Shown in pieces: positions 24,757-34,443 of a DNA stretch of 64,000 nucleotides. The notes under the pieces are model-generated. The model worked only from the letters and a program-made list of their open reading frames with translations, made no database searches and was not told the DNA's origin. Origin of the DNA: Candidatus Avelusimicrobium intestinipullorum (GTDB lineage Bacteria > Elusimicrobiota > Elusimicrobia > Elusimicrobiales > Elusimicrobiaceae); NCBI GenBank assembly GCA_944324635.1, contig CALUXC010000007.1:23639-87638 (forward strand). Direction: 5' to 3'. The position numbers were made by a program, and so were the translations under genes. Position 1 is the stretch's first letter; each line of letters opens with the position of its first letter.

Positions 24757-27312
24757 CTACTCTTCCCAGCGGATAAACAACGGCGTAAGCACGTTGGGAA
24801 TGTCGTTATTGAACGGCAAGATGCGCAGGGCATAGTCCTGGCGGCCGCTGTTAAGCGGAGACATGGACACCTCGTACAAATAGGCGTCGCCGTCTTTGCC
24901 GGTGCAGGTCATATCAATGGCGTCTTCTTTTACAATGTCGCCCAAGGTGCCGCGCTGACCCAGGTAGAGTTCCACCTGAATGTCTTCGGGGGCCAAATTG
25001 CCCAACGCCACACGGGCTTTGAAGTTCACTTTGTCGCCCATCAAAATGGCCGTTTCGGGCTGGGGCGTAATGTCGGTCACGTTTACGCGGTACCAGTTTT
25101 CGGCAATTTTGCGCCGCCACGCGGCCACGGCTTCGGCTTTGCCGGGTTCATTCAAAATCAACCCGTAGTTGTTGGCCGGGACGTAGAATTTTTCGTAATA
25201 TTCTTTGACCATGCGGTTGGTGTTGAAGAACGGCGCAATGTGCTTGATGGATTCTTTCATCAAGGACACCCAAGGCTGGGAGTATTCCGAGCCGTTTTCT
25301 TTGGCATAGTACGCGGGGGCGATATCCTGCTCAATCAAGTTGTAGAGCGCTTCGGATTCCACCGCGTCGCGTTCGGCTTCGGTTTTGTAGTTCTCGGCGC
25401 CGCCGATGGACCAACCAAAGTCGCACGGGCCGACTTCGTCCCACCAGCCGTCCAGGATAGACAAGGCCAACGCTCCGTTAAGCGCCGCTTTCATGCCGCT
25501 CGTGCCGCTGGCTTCCATGGGGCGGATCGGGTTGTTAAGCCACACGTCCACACCTTGCACCATGTAGCGGGCGGTGTTCATGTTGTAGTCTTCCACAAAC
25601 ACAATTTTCCCTTTGAAGCGGGGATCGTTTTGCGTCAGGGTGACGATCATCTTGATAAATTCTTTGCCTGCCGTATCGGCCGGGTGCGCTTTACCCGCAA
25701 AGACGAACTGAACGGGGCGCTGCGGATTGTTGACGATTTTATCCAACCGGTTCAAATCCTTAAACAAAAGCGTAGCGCGTTTGTACGTGGCAAAGCGGCG
25801 GGCGAAACCGATGGTCAATAAATCGGGGCGCAGCACTTTGCTGGCTTTTTTAACGCTCATTACGTCCAGGCCCTGGCGGGTCAGCTGGCGTTTGAGGCGG
25901 CCGCGCACCATATCAATCAGTTTGTTTTTGCGAATGGTGTGCACATTCCACAGTTCGGCGTCCGGAATTTCGGGTACTTTGGCCCAAATGGAACCGTCGG
26001 ACGGGTCCACTTCGCCGCGCTGGTCGTTATTAAACAGATATTTGCGGTACAGTTCGTTGAGCTCGTGGGAAATCCAGGAAGCGCTGTGAATACCGTTGGT
26101 GATGCTGGTTATCGGTACTTCGCTTACCGGCAAGCCGGGCCACAGGTTGTGCCACATTTCACGGCTGACTTTGCCGTGCAGTTTGGCCACCCCGTTGCAG
26201 AAGGCGGACAAGCGCAACGCTACCACCGTCATGCAGTAGGTGGCAGATTCGGGCGTTTCTTTGCCCAGGGCCAAGAATTCGTCCCAGGAAATGCCCATTT
26301 CCCGCGCATAGAAATCCATGTATTTGCGCACGAGGGCGGGGTCAAAATGTTCGTTCCCGGCGATAACGGGCGTGTGCGTGGTGAATACGGACGTGGCCCA
26401 CACAATTTCGCGCGCCTGCGCAAAGGAGAGGTTTTTCTCTCTCATAATGTCAATAATGCGCTGGAACAGCAGGAAAGCGCTGTGCCCTTCGTTGATGTGA
26501 TACACCGTCGGGTGGATACCCATGGCGTTTAAGGCTTTCACGCCGCCGATGCCCAGCACCACTTCTTGGCGAATGCGGTTTTCGCGGTCGCCGCCGTAGA
26601 GCTTTTCGGTAATGGCGCGCTGAGCGGGGGTGTTTTCCTGCAGGTTGGTGTCCAACAGATAAAGGGAAGTGCGGCCGACGGGTACGCGCCAAATGCAGGC
26701 TTTGACGGTTTCCGCGCCCAGGGGAATGTCTACCGTGATTTCTTTGCCGTCTTTCATCACGCGTTCCACGGGCATGTGGGCCCAGTCGTTATCGGGGTAT
26801 TCTTCGTTTTGCCAGCCTTCGCGGTTGAGCACTTGCTGGACGTAACCCTGTTTATAGAACAGCCCCACGCCAATAATCGGCATGCCCAGGTCGCTGGCGG
26901 ATTTCATATGGTCCCCGGCCAGCATGCCCAAGCCGCCCGAATAAATGGGCAGCCCTTCGCCAATGCCGTATTCCATGGAGAAATACGCCGTCAGCAAATT
27001 GCCGTTTTCGCGGCGGTGTTCCTGGTACCAAGTATGCTGATTGTTTTTGTAGTTGTAATACGCTTCTTTTACTTGGTTCAAATCTTTTACGAAATTTTCA
27101 TCTTTGCTTAATTCTTCAAAGCGTTTCTGCGGCACACAGCCCAAGAACCATTTCGGGTTTCTTTTGGCGGCGGTCCAGAGTTTGGCGTCTACCTGTACAA
27201 ACAGCAAGATGGCTTGCCAGTTCCAGGTGAACCACATATCATTGGCCAACTCTTCCAGAAATTTGATGTTTTCAGGCAGGTTGGGCTGTACGTTAAACGA
27301 ATGAATCTTCAT
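24757..27312 (-). CDS. glgP: Alpha-glucan (glycogen/maltodextrin) phosphorylase
   Basis: An 851-residue GT35 phosphorylase of the TIGR02094 type with an N-terminal DUF3417 domain (NIKFLEELANDMWFTWN). The PLP lysine is K608 in SGTSGMKAALNG. MEYGIGEGLPIYSGGLG is the typical early active-site stretch. The C-terminal 100 residues form an extra beta domain. It releases glucose-1-phosphate from alpha-1,4-glucans. GGGGAG lies before the ATG. The GH57 enzyme at 52728 is the other alpha-glucan gene in the window, but the two are not linked. Confidence 0.94.
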   Translation of the reverse strand: MKIHSFNVQPNLPENIKFLEELANDMWFTWNWQAILLFVQVDAKLWTAAKRNPKWFLGCVPQKRFEELSKDENFVKDLNQVKEAYYNYKNNQHTWYQEHRRENGNLLTAYFSMEYGIGEGLPIYSGGLGMLAGDHMKSASDLGMPIIGVGLFYKQGYVQQVLNREGWQNEEYPDNDWAHMPVERVMKDGKEITVDIPLGAETVKACIWRVPVGRTSLYLLDTNLQENTPAQRAITEKLYGGDRENRIRQEVVLGIGGVKALNAMGIHPTVYHINEGHSAFLLFQRIIDIMREKNLSFAQAREIVWATSVFTTHTPVIAGNEHFDPALVRKYMDFYAREMGISWDEFLALGKETPESATYCMTVVALRLSAFCNGVAKLHGKVSREMWHNLWPGLPVSEVPITSITNGIHSASWISHELNELYRKYLFNNDQRGEVDPSDGSIWAKVPEIPDAELWNVHTIRKNKLIDMVRGRLKRQLTRQGLDVMSVKKASKVLRPDLLTIGFARRFATYKRATLLFKDLNRLDKIVNNPQRPVQFVFAGKAHPADTAGKEFIKMIVTLTQNDPRFKGKIVFVEDYNMNTARYMVQGVDVWLNNPIRPMEASGTSGMKAALNGALALSILDGWWDEVGPCDFGWSIGGAENYKTEAERDAVESEALYNLIEQDIAPAYYAKENGSEYSQPWVSLMKESIKHIAPFFNTNRMVKEYYEKFYVPANNYGLILNEPGKAEAVAAWRRKIAENWYRVNVTDITPQPETAILMGDKVNFKARVALGNLAPEDIQVELYLGQRGTLGDIVKEDAIDMTCTGKDGDAYLYEVSMSPLNSGRQDYALRILPFNNDIPNVLTPLFIRWEE

Positions 27313-27384
27313 AAATTCTCCCCTGAATGTATATATATGAGTAGATTATATAAAATTAGTGCTTCTCTTGCCCTTAAAAACGGC

Positions 27385-27410
27385 AAAAAAGCCGCTTCCT
27401 CGGAAGCGGC
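27385..27410 (-). terminator. Intrinsic terminator after the DUF1646 gene
   Basis: The stem GCCGCTTCC/GGAAGCGGC is followed on the minus strand by TTTTTT. Confidence 0.85.
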
Positions 27411-27431
27411 TTTGAAAACGAACCTTGGCGC

Positions 27432-28493
27432 TTACAGAACGGCGCTTAAAATGATAAAGAACGCCACCATCACCGCCGCGCCCAGTCCCACGGCCGCTTT
27501 GGCCCATTCTTTGCTTTTAATGCCCAGCTTGGAAGCGCAGATGATGTTGGGAATGTTGCCGGGAATGAGCATGCCGCCGGAAACGATTAAGCTCATGAGC
27601 AGAAACGTCAGCGTGCGGGTGCTGATGTCGGGCGTGACCTCAATGGCGGCCAGCGTGGCGTTATCCAACACGGCCGAGAGGGTGTTAATCCAATATAACC
27701 ACCCCGCCGAAAGGTGGGAAATGGTTTGCATGGCCAGCGGTTTGAGCCCGTCGCCCAAAAACACCAGCGCCATGACGAAAAGATATACTTTGGCCGCCCG
27801 AATGACGATGCTTTTTACGGAATGCTCGTCTTGGCCTTCGTCGGCAGGTTTGGGGCCGGGCGCTTTTTGAATGGTGTTATCGCGTATGGCACTGGCCAGG
27901 CAGGCCATAAACAAGATGCCGCCCAATACAAACCAACCCAGGTGGTCAATCAAGAAAAAGAAATCCGCATAGTGGGGCGCCCCGGAAAGCTTGGAAAGCA
28001 CTACCGTACCCAGCGGTTCGCCGATAGACGTCAACACCGCGCCCATGCCGATGGAGAAACAAGCATACACCACCAGTTTTACGCGTCCTTTGCGCTCCAG
28101 CGGCAGCATGACCGCCACTTCCGACAGAATCAACGCCGCGATAATGGCCGTGATTAAGCTGGAAGTCGCCCCCAGCAAAAACACGATTAAAAACATCGTG
28201 GTGCGCAGCCCGATAGTTTTGACGGCTTTTTGCGTGAGTTTTTGGATATTTTTATTAAATTTGCGAAACAACAGCCCCGCCACCAATACGGCCACGGTGA
28301 TTTTGATAGGGTCTTCCAGTGCGGTCAGCACCAGTTTGCCGCTCCACACCTTGGATACGGTAACGGCAAAAACCCCACACAGAAACAAAAAAGCTTCCAG
28401 GTTTTCTTCCACTTTATGCACCGTAAGCGGCAGGAAAAGCACTACGGCGATAAGCAGCGAAAGCAGCGTAGTTTGCACGACGGAAAGTTCCAT
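27432..28493 (-). CDS. DUF1646 family membrane transporter
   Basis: A 353-residue polytopic membrane protein with about 10 helices. The conserved loops SVVQTTLLSLLIAVVLFLPL (start), TSIGEPLGTVV, LDNATLAAIEVTP and GGMLIPGNIPNIICA match DUF1646 of the ion transporter superfamily, which also holds NhaD and ArsB types. Cation/proton exchange is the family-level guess, and the substrate is unknown. It is monocistronic and runs towards glgP. Confidence 0.8.
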   Translation of the reverse strand: MELSVVQTTLLSLLIAVVLFLPLTVHKVEENLEAFLFLCGVFAVTVSKVWSGKLVLTALEDPIKITVAVLVAGLLFRKFNKNIQKLTQKAVKTIGLRTTMFLIVFLLGATSSLITAIIAALILSEVAVMLPLERKGRVKLVVYACFSIGMGAVLTSIGEPLGTVVLSKLSGAPHYADFFFLIDHLGWFVLGGILFMACLASAIRDNTIQKAPGPKPADEGQDEHSVKSIVIRAAKVYLFVMALVFLGDGLKPLAMQTISHLSAGWLYWINTLSAVLDNATLAAIEVTPDISTRTLTFLLMSLIVSGGMLIPGNIPNIICASKLGIKSKEWAKAAVGLGAAVMVAFFIILSAVL

Positions 28494-28606
28494 ACATTAC
28501 CTCGCGATAAAAATAAAGATGTAAGACTATATAGATTATATAAAATGACGACCCCGTACGCCCGGCCTACGCGGGAAAATAAAATATGGTAAAATAATAT
28601 TTAGAA

Positions 28607-28680
28607 GTCCCGTTCGTCTAGTGGTCCAGGACGCCGCCCTCTCAAGGCGGAGATCACGAGTTCGAATCTCGTACGGGACG
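28607..28680 (+). tRNA. tRNA-Glu (CTC)
   Basis: Acceptor GTCCCGT/ACGGGAC with discriminator G, anticodon stem CCGCC/GGCGG with loop CTCTCAA, T loop TTCGAATC. The anticodon is CTC, so it reads GAG. CCA is not encoded. Confidence 0.95.
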
Positions 28681-28693
28681 TTTTGGATTTCTT

Positions 28694-28716
28694 CCCCGCG
28701 CAAGCGGGGTTTTTTA
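28694..28716 (+). terminator. Terminator after tRNA-Glu
   Basis: CCCCGC/GCGGGG with a GCAA loop, followed by six T. Confidence 0.85.
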
Positions 28717-28808
28717 TGGCCTGGCGGGCGGAATGGTCCGCTGGCGCGTAAAATGGTAAAATATAGATAATTATTCCGTTTTATCATCATTCCAAGGAGT
28801 CTTTTTAT

Positions 28809-29882
28809 ATGGAAATCGGTATCGTCGGCCTGCCCAATGTGGGCAAATCCACCCTTTTTAACGCGCTCACCTGCGCGGGTGCGGAAGCCAGCAACTATCC
28901 CTTCTGCACCATTGAACCCAACGTGGGCATTGTGCCTATTCCGGACAAACGGTTGGACAAGCTGTTTGAAATGTTCAAACCGCCCAAGAAAACGGCCGCT
29001 TTTATCAAATTTGTAGATATTGCCGGTATCGTTAAAGGCGCCAGCCAAGGTGAAGGGTTGGGCAACAAATTTTTGGCCAATATCCGCGAAGTGGACGCGA
29101 TTATCCACGTGGTGCGCTTGTTTGATGACGATAACGTGACGCACGTGATGAACTCCGTGGATCCGTTGCGCGATATTGATATTATTAATACCGAACTTAT
29201 GCTTGCCGATCTGGAAACCGCCACCAAAGTGTGCGACCGCTTGGGTTCCAACGCCAAAAGCGGCAAGAAAGACGCCGTGGCCGCCTGGGAACGCATGAAA
29301 GAAATCAAGGCCGCGCTGGAAAACGGCAAACCCGTCAGCTCGCTGGGGTTGGAGCCGGAAGAACTGAAAGACTACCAATTTTTAACCGCCAAACCGGTGT
29401 TGTACGTGGGCAACAATTCGGAAAAACGCAATGTGGAAAACGCCGAAAAAGTAGCCAAATACGCTAAGGAAAACGGAGCCGGATTTGTGGAACTGTGCGT
29501 GAAGTTTGAAGCCGATATCGCGGAATTTTCCGAAGAAGAAAAGAAGGCTTTCTTGGCCGAAACCGGAAGCGATTATACGGGGCTGGAAAAAATCGTGCGC
29601 GAAGGCATGAAGCTCTTAAATCTGTGCACGTATTTCACCGCCGGCGAAGAAGTGGAAGTGCGCAGCTGGCTGATTCCGGTGGGTTGCACGGCGCCGCAGG
29701 CGGCGGGCAAAATCCACAGCGATTTTGAAAAAGGCTTTATCCGTGCCGACGTGTACACCTTTGACGACCTGGCCAAATACGGCAGCGAAAAAGCCCTGCG
29801 CGAGCATGGTTTAATCCGCTCCGAAGGGAAAGACTATATCGTAAAGGACGGCGACGTTTGCCTGTTTAAGATCAATGCCTAA
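28809..29882 (+). CDS. ychF: Redox-regulated ATPase/GTPase YchF
   Basis: 357 residues, an Obg-family P-loop NTPase. The P loop is GLPNVGKSTLFNAL. The G4 motif is replaced by the YchF form VGNNSEK, which favours ATP. The C-terminal TGS-like domain ends in the expected DGDVCLFKINA. It associates with ribosomes and restrains the oxidative stress response in E. coli. AAGGAG precedes the ATG. It overlaps the next gene by 8 bases. Confidence 0.96.
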   Translation: MEIGIVGLPNVGKSTLFNALTCAGAEASNYPFCTIEPNVGIVPIPDKRLDKLFEMFKPPKKTAAFIKFVDIAGIVKGASQGEGLGNKFLANIREVDAIIHVVRLFDDDNVTHVMNSVDPLRDIDIINTELMLADLETATKVCDRLGSNAKSGKKDAVAAWERMKEIKAALENGKPVSSLGLEPEELKDYQFLTAKPVLYVGNNSEKRNVENAEKVAKYAKENGAGFVELCVKFEADIAEFSEEEKKAFLAETGSDYTGLEKIVREGMKLLNLCTYFTAGEEVEVRSWLIPVGCTAPQAAGKIHSDFEKGFIRADVYTFDDLAKYGSEKALREHGLIRSEGKDYIVKDGDVCLFKINA

Positions 29883-31095
29883 TATCACCTGCAAACATTT
29901 CGGCCAATGCGGCGGCTGTGCGCTGCTCCACCTGTCCTACGAAGACCAGGTGGCCCAAAAGCGCGCCAAGCTGCAGGAAACCCTGAAAGATTTTTGGACG
30001 GGGGATATCCCCGTAACGGTGACGGACGACCCCAAGAACTTCCGCAACAAAGTGGAATTGGGGTTCTGCCATCAGGTGAAATGGCGTGAAGATTACGACA
30101 AAAAGGACCCCGCCAACAAAACCCGCCCGCTGGAATTTGAGAACGCTCTTGGCTTTAAGCTCAAAGGCCGCTGGGACCGCGCGGTGGACATTACCGAATG
30201 CGCCTTGTTTAACGACAAGTTAATCCCGCTGTTGCAGTCCATTCGTGCCTGGGCGCAAGCCGAAAATTTGGAATATTATGACCAGCGCAAACACACCGGC
30301 GTGCTGCGCCACCTGATGGTGCGCGAAGGCAAAAACACCGGCGAAGAAATTGTGGTGCTGTTTGTGACGGACGATTTTAACGAAAAAACATTTGTCCAAG
30401 CCGTAGAGCAAGTGATGCCGCAGGCCAACATTATGGCCGCCGTGAATAACGGTCTGGCCGATACCGCCGCGCCCGAATCGCTGCGGGTGCTTAAAGGCAA
30501 GGACCATATCTTTGAAAAAATTCTGCTCACTTCCCCGGACGGGAAAACCGAACGGGAAGTAACGTTTAAGCTGTCGCCTCAGTCGTTTTTTCAGACCAAT
30601 ACGCGCACCGCGCAAAAGATGTATTCCCGCGTGCGTGCCGTGGTCAAAAAAATTGCTCCCAAACGCATTTACGACTTGTATGGCGGCGCGGGCAGTTTTT
30701 CGCTTTCCTGTGCCGATTTGTGCGAAAAAAGCACCTGCGTGGAAAGTGTGGCCCCGGCCGTGTACAACGGGATTGAAAATGCCAAAATAAACGGGGTGCA
30801 AAACGTACAGTTTTTCTGCTCCAAGGTGGAAGATTTCGTCAAACAGCAGCCCATTGAGCGCAAAGACGCGTTGATTATTTTGGATCCTCCCCGCGGAGGC
30901 ATGCACCCCAAGGCGGCCAAAGCGGTGGCGGAATCGGGCGTGGAACAGGTGCTCTACATTTCCTGCAACCCCGTCACGCTGGCGGCGGATTTGAAAATCC
31001 TCACGCCGCATTACGAAATTCTGCATGTGGAAGCGTTTGACTTCTTCCCGCACAGCGAACACATTGAAACGTTCGTACAGCTGAAACTGAAATAG
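29875..31095 (+). CDS. 23S rRNA m5U methyltransferase, RlmD/TrmA family
   Basis: 406 residues. An N-terminal iron-sulfur motif (C6, C12, C15 in CKHFGQCGGCALLHL, with a fourth Cys in DITECALF) marks the RlmD/RumA type. SAM-binding YDLYGGAGSFSLSCADL and the catalytic SCNPVTLAADL with the preceding DPPRGGMHP are intact. There is no TRAM domain at the N-terminus, as in shorter Fe-S members. Translation is coupled to ychF by overlap. Position specificity on rRNA (1939 or 747) cannot be told. Confidence 0.88.
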   Translation: MPNITCKHFGQCGGCALLHLSYEDQVAQKRAKLQETLKDFWTGDIPVTVTDDPKNFRNKVELGFCHQVKWREDYDKKDPANKTRPLEFENALGFKLKGRWDRAVDITECALFNDKLIPLLQSIRAWAQAENLEYYDQRKHTGVLRHLMVREGKNTGEEIVVLFVTDDFNEKTFVQAVEQVMPQANIMAAVNNGLADTAAPESLRVLKGKDHIFEKILLTSPDGKTEREVTFKLSPQSFFQTNTRTAQKMYSRVRAVVKKIAPKRIYDLYGGAGSFSLSCADLCEKSTCVESVAPAVYNGIENAKINGVQNVQFFCSKVEDFVKQQPIERKDALIILDPPRGGMHPKAAKAVAESGVEQVLYISCNPVTLAADLKILTPHYEILHVEAFDFFPHSEHIETFVQLKLK

Positions 31096-31130
31096 TTTGT
31101 CGCGCCTCGGCGCGACCGTTCGGAATACTT

Positions 31131-33617
31131 ATGGATTTGCAAGACTCCTTAAAATCACTCAACCCCCAGCAGCTGGAAGCCGTTAATTACGAAGACGGCC
31201 CCTGCCTGATTGTGGCCGGTGCCGGCACCGGCAAAACCAAAACGCTGACGACCAAAATCGCCAAGCTGATTGCCGACGGCTACCACCCTGCCCGCATTTT
31301 AGCGGTGACGTTTACCAACAAAGCCGCCCAGGAAATGCGCGAGCGCGTGGAAGCGTTGGTGCCAGGTTCGGGCAACCGGGTGTGGATTCACACGTTCCAC
31401 TCGTTTGGCGTGCGCTTGCTGCGCCAGAATGCGCAGGCGCTGGGGCTCTCGCGCGATTTTGCCATTTACGACGATTCCGACCAAAAGAAAGTGGTCAGTT
31501 TGATTTTGGAACAAATGGGCATTAAAGACCCCAAAAAAGAAATCAATCAAATCGTCAGTATTATTTCCCGCGCCAAAGACGATATGGTCTCTCCCGAAAC
31601 TTTGATGCAAAGCGCCACGGCCAGCGGGTTGGATTTCAAAATCCGCGCCGCGGAAGTGTACCGCCGATACGAACAAAAGCTTAAAGAATCCGGCGCGCTG
31701 GATTTTGGAGATTTGCTCGTCAAAACGGTGGTTCTCCTTCGTGATCACGAAGATATCCGCAATTACTACCAAGACTTTTTCCAATACATTTTGGTGGACG
31801 AATACCAGGACACCAACCATACCCAGTACCTGATTACCAAAATGCTGGCCGCCAAACGCCGCAAGTTGTGCGTGGTGGGAGACCCGGACCAGAGCATTTA
31901 TTCCTGGCGTGGGGCGAACATTCGCAACATTTTGGAATTTGAAAAAGATTTTCAGGACGTCAAAACCATTACGCTGGAGCAGAACTACCGTTCCACCAAA
32001 GCCATTTTGGAAGCGTCCAACCGCCTAATTACCAAGAACAAAAAACGCAAAGAAAAAAATCTGTTTACGGATAAATCCCAGGGCGACCCTATTGAAGTGC
32101 GCGAACTTTTAAGCGAAGGGGACGAAGCCCGCTGGGTGAGCCAAAACATCAAAGCCTTGGTGGACGAAGGCGCCAGCCTGCGGGAAATTGCCGTGTTCTA
32201 CCGCACCAACGCCCAGAGCCGCAGTTTTGAAGAGTATTTCCGCCGTTACCAAATCCCGTACCGCTTGGTGGGTACGGTGCGGTTCTATGACCGTAAAGAA
32301 ATTAAGGACATTATGTGCTATGCCCGCATTTTGATTAACCCGGCCGATAACGTGAGTCTCTTGCGTATTATCAATACGCCCACCCGCGGCCTGGGCAAAG
32401 TGGCACAGGACCGCTTGTTGGAATATGCGGACAATAATCACCTTTCCCTTTACGATGCCTTAAAAAATGCCGCTTATGTGCCGGGGCTCAGCTCGGCCGC
32501 GTGCAAGGCGGCGGTAAAGCTGGTGCAGTTGTTTGAAAACTGGCGCGGTGATATGCTGCTGACGGACCCGGCCGATATTTTCCATAAAATTTTGGTGGAA
32601 TCCGGCTATGAGGAAGCCGTCAAAGCGGAAATGGAAAAAGACCCCGAAGCCGAAAGCCGCCTGCAGAACTTGGACGCGCTTATCAACGCCGTAAAAGAAT
32701 ACGAAGAACGGTGCCGCAAGGGAGAAAAAGAGCCGTCGGTGGCGGACTTCCTGCAGGAAATTTCGCTCCTGTCCGGGGAAGATGATTCCCAGGCGGGCGA
32801 AAGCGGCGCGGTGACCCTGATGACGGTGCACCTGGCCAAAGGGTTGGAATTTAACAATGTGTTTGTGACGGGATTGGAAGAAAACCTGTTCCCTATCGGG
32901 CGCGATAATGAAGACGACCTGGAAGAAGAACGCCGCCTGTGCTATGTGGCCATGACGCGCGCCCGCGAAAAACTCTATTTAACCTATGCCCGTTCCCGCC
33001 GCAAGTTTGGGCAGCTGCAGGAGAACTTGCCTTCGCGCTTTTTGTTTGAAAGCGGCCTCTTGGACGAAAGCGAAGTGCAGGAATCGCGCTCTTTGCCCCG
33101 CTATACGGATTATCGGTCCAAATACGGCCTCTATGGGGCCGGGTCCGGCGGGTCTTATTCCGGCGGGCATTACGGCGGCGGCTATGCGCGCGGGAAAAAT
33201 AATTTTGGCGCAAACCGCTATCAGACTTTTGAAGGATACGCTTCCAAAAGCCGTTTCCAAAAACGCTATGACCAGGACGGTTACGAAATCCAGGAAGATG
33301 ACGATTTGGATTATACGTCCTCTTCTTACGGGGGCTCGTCCGGGTTAGGGTCGCTGTATGCGCGGCCGGCTTTCCCCAAGCCGTCTGCTGCGGGGGCGTC
33401 CACCGTATCGTCCGGCGGGCAAGCGTCTCAGGCGCAAGCGCCTTCCCAAAAATCGGGTGAACCCGTGGTGGGGGGACTGGTGAAACACGGCGTGTTTGGC
33501 CAAGGCAAGATTGTGGCCGTGGCCGGCTCGGGCGAAAGTGCCAAAATCACGGTGCTGTTTGGCAATGGCGTGCGGCGCACGTTTATGCTCAAGTTCGCCC
33601 CGCTGGAACTGCTGTAA
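31131..33617 (+). CDS. pcrA: UvrD/PcrA-type SF1 DNA helicase
   Basis: 828 residues. Walker A is GAGTGKT with K35. Other SF1A motifs: AVTFTNKAAQEM, DEYQDTNHTQY, GDPDQSIYSWRGA, EQNYRST, LMTVHLAKGLEF and VAMTRAREKLYL. Residues about 655-770 form a low-complexity linker rich in Gly, Tyr and Ser. The C-terminus (VKHGVFGQGKIV, NGVRRTFMLKFAPLE) is the PcrA Tudor-like domain that binds RNA polymerase. The enzyme acts in repair and transcription-replication conflicts. A short GTCGCGC/GCGCGAC hairpin (31099-31116) lies before the ATG. Confidence 0.94.
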   Translation: MDLQDSLKSLNPQQLEAVNYEDGPCLIVAGAGTGKTKTLTTKIAKLIADGYHPARILAVTFTNKAAQEMRERVEALVPGSGNRVWIHTFHSFGVRLLRQNAQALGLSRDFAIYDDSDQKKVVSLILEQMGIKDPKKEINQIVSIISRAKDDMVSPETLMQSATASGLDFKIRAAEVYRRYEQKLKESGALDFGDLLVKTVVLLRDHEDIRNYYQDFFQYILVDEYQDTNHTQYLITKMLAAKRRKLCVVGDPDQSIYSWRGANIRNILEFEKDFQDVKTITLEQNYRSTKAILEASNRLITKNKKRKEKNLFTDKSQGDPIEVRELLSEGDEARWVSQNIKALVDEGASLREIAVFYRTNAQSRSFEEYFRRYQIPYRLVGTVRFYDRKEIKDIMCYARILINPADNVSLLRIINTPTRGLGKVAQDRLLEYADNNHLSLYDALKNAAYVPGLSSAACKAAVKLVQLFENWRGDMLLTDPADIFHKILVESGYEEAVKAEMEKDPEAESRLQNLDALINAVKEYEERCRKGEKEPSVADFLQEISLLSGEDDSQAGESGAVTLMTVHLAKGLEFNNVFVTGLEENLFPIGRDNEDDLEEERRLCYVAMTRAREKLYLTYARSRRKFGQLQENLPSRFLFESGLLDESEVQESRSLPRYTDYRSKYGLYGAGSGGSYSGGHYGGGYARGKNNFGANRYQTFEGYASKSRFQKRYDQDGYEIQEDDDLDYTSSSYGGSSGLGSLYARPAFPKPSAAGASTVSSGGQASQAQAPSQKSGEPVVGGLVKHGVFGQGKIVAVAGSGESAKITVLFGNGVRRTFMLKFAPLELL

Positions 33618-33633
33618 CAGTTATGTTTCTATT

Positions 33634-33663
33634 AAAAAACCCCGGCGTAAAGCCGGGGTTTTT
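33634..33663. terminator. Bidirectional terminator after pcrA
   Basis: AAAAACCCCGGC/GCCGGGGTTTTT with a GTAAA loop, shared with the facing gene at 33682. Confidence 0.9.
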
Positions 33664-33681
33664 GTTTTGGGACGTTTCAAA

Positions 33682-34050
33682 TTACGCGGTAGCCAACATG
33701 GCGGTGAGAAAAGCCAAAATCGTGCCGCTAAAAAAGATGATGAGCAAAATCGGCAGAATGGCAATGATAACCGTCAGCCACCCGCAAAAGCCTGCCCACC
33801 AGGCCACGCGTTTGGCTTCTTCTATTCTGCCGTCGCGGCTCCAGTCTTGCGCCCGCAGCGACAAAATCAGCGCGGCCAACGCTATCGGGATAGTAAAAAA
33901 GCCCGTAAAGCACGATAAAATAACCGCGATAATGGAAAGCGTAAAGCGGCTATTGATGCATTCCCCGCCGTTTAGATTGCATTGGTAATCGTCGCGGTTG
34001 TGTTTGTGTTGGGCGCAGTGCGTCGTTTCCTGCTTATTTTCTGTTGTCAT
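33682..34050 (-). CDS. Small membrane protein, dispanin/DUF4190-like
   Basis: 122 residues. A hydrophilic, His/Cys-containing N-terminus of about 35 residues is followed by two transmembrane helices. Between them is a charged loop reading LSLRAQDWSRDGRIEEAKR. The pattern FTIPIALAALILS...A...WAGFCGW resembles CD225/dispanin or DUF4190 small membrane proteins. The role is unknown. It diverges from gatC. Confidence 0.6.
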   Translation of the reverse strand: MTTENKQETTHCAQHKHNRDDYQCNLNGGECINSRFTLSIIAVILSCFTGFFTIPIALAALILSLRAQDWSRDGRIEEAKRVAWWAGFCGWLTVIIAILPILLIIFFSGTILAFLTAMLATA

Positions 34051-34085
34051 ACAACCCCCTGTCGTTTGGGAAAAAGCATGGTTTT

Positions 34086-34100
34086 GGGGAAGTGTTCCCC
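34086..34100. promoter_or_regulatory. Palindrome between divergent genes
   Basis: GGGGAAGTGTTCCCC, a perfect six-base inverted repeat with a three-base centre. It lies 36 bases before the 33682-34050 gene and upstream of AT-rich -10-like sequence for gatC. It is a possible operator, without other support. Confidence 0.25.
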
Positions 34101-34160
34101 TGGCTAGCCAAACGGCCCAATTATTATATAAAATATACTTTCAAAGGGAGTATTTTAGAT

Positions 34161-34442
34161 ATGGAAATAACCAAAAAAGACGTGGAACTTGCCGCCAAAC
34201 TCGCCAAGATGCGGGTGAGCGAGCAGGAAGCCGCCGTTTATCAAGCCCAACTGGAAGCCCTTTTCAAATGGGTGGCGGAATTGTCCGCCGTGAATACCGA
34301 CGCCGTTCAACTGACTAATGTAAACCATTGCGCGCATCTGCGTGCGGACGAAGCGTTTTCCGATTTGTCCCGCGCGGCCGAGCTGCGTACGGCGTTTGAC
34401 GAAGAACAAGACGGCTACGCCAAGGTGAAAAAGGTACTGTAA
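34161..34442 (+). CDS. gatC: Asp/Glu-tRNA amidotransferase subunit C
   Basis: 93 residues. KKDVELAAKLAKMRVSEQE and the terminal DGYAKVKKVL are typical of GatC, the small stabilising subunit of GatCAB, which amidates Glu-tRNA-Gln and Asp-tRNA-Asn. AAGGGAG lies 10 bases before ATG 34161; longer in-frame starts lack this. GatA follows after one base. GatB is not in the window. Confidence 0.93.
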   Translation: MEITKKDVELAAKLAKMRVSEQEAAVYQAQLEALFKWVAELSAVNTDAVQLTNVNHCAHLRADEAFSDLSRAAELRTAFDEEQDGYAKVKKVL

Positions 34443-34443
34443 C

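Noticed and set aside
28494..28606. Further RNA gene before tRNA-Glu
   Set aside because: The stretch is AT-rich with no cloverleaf or strong hairpin. It probably holds only promoters.
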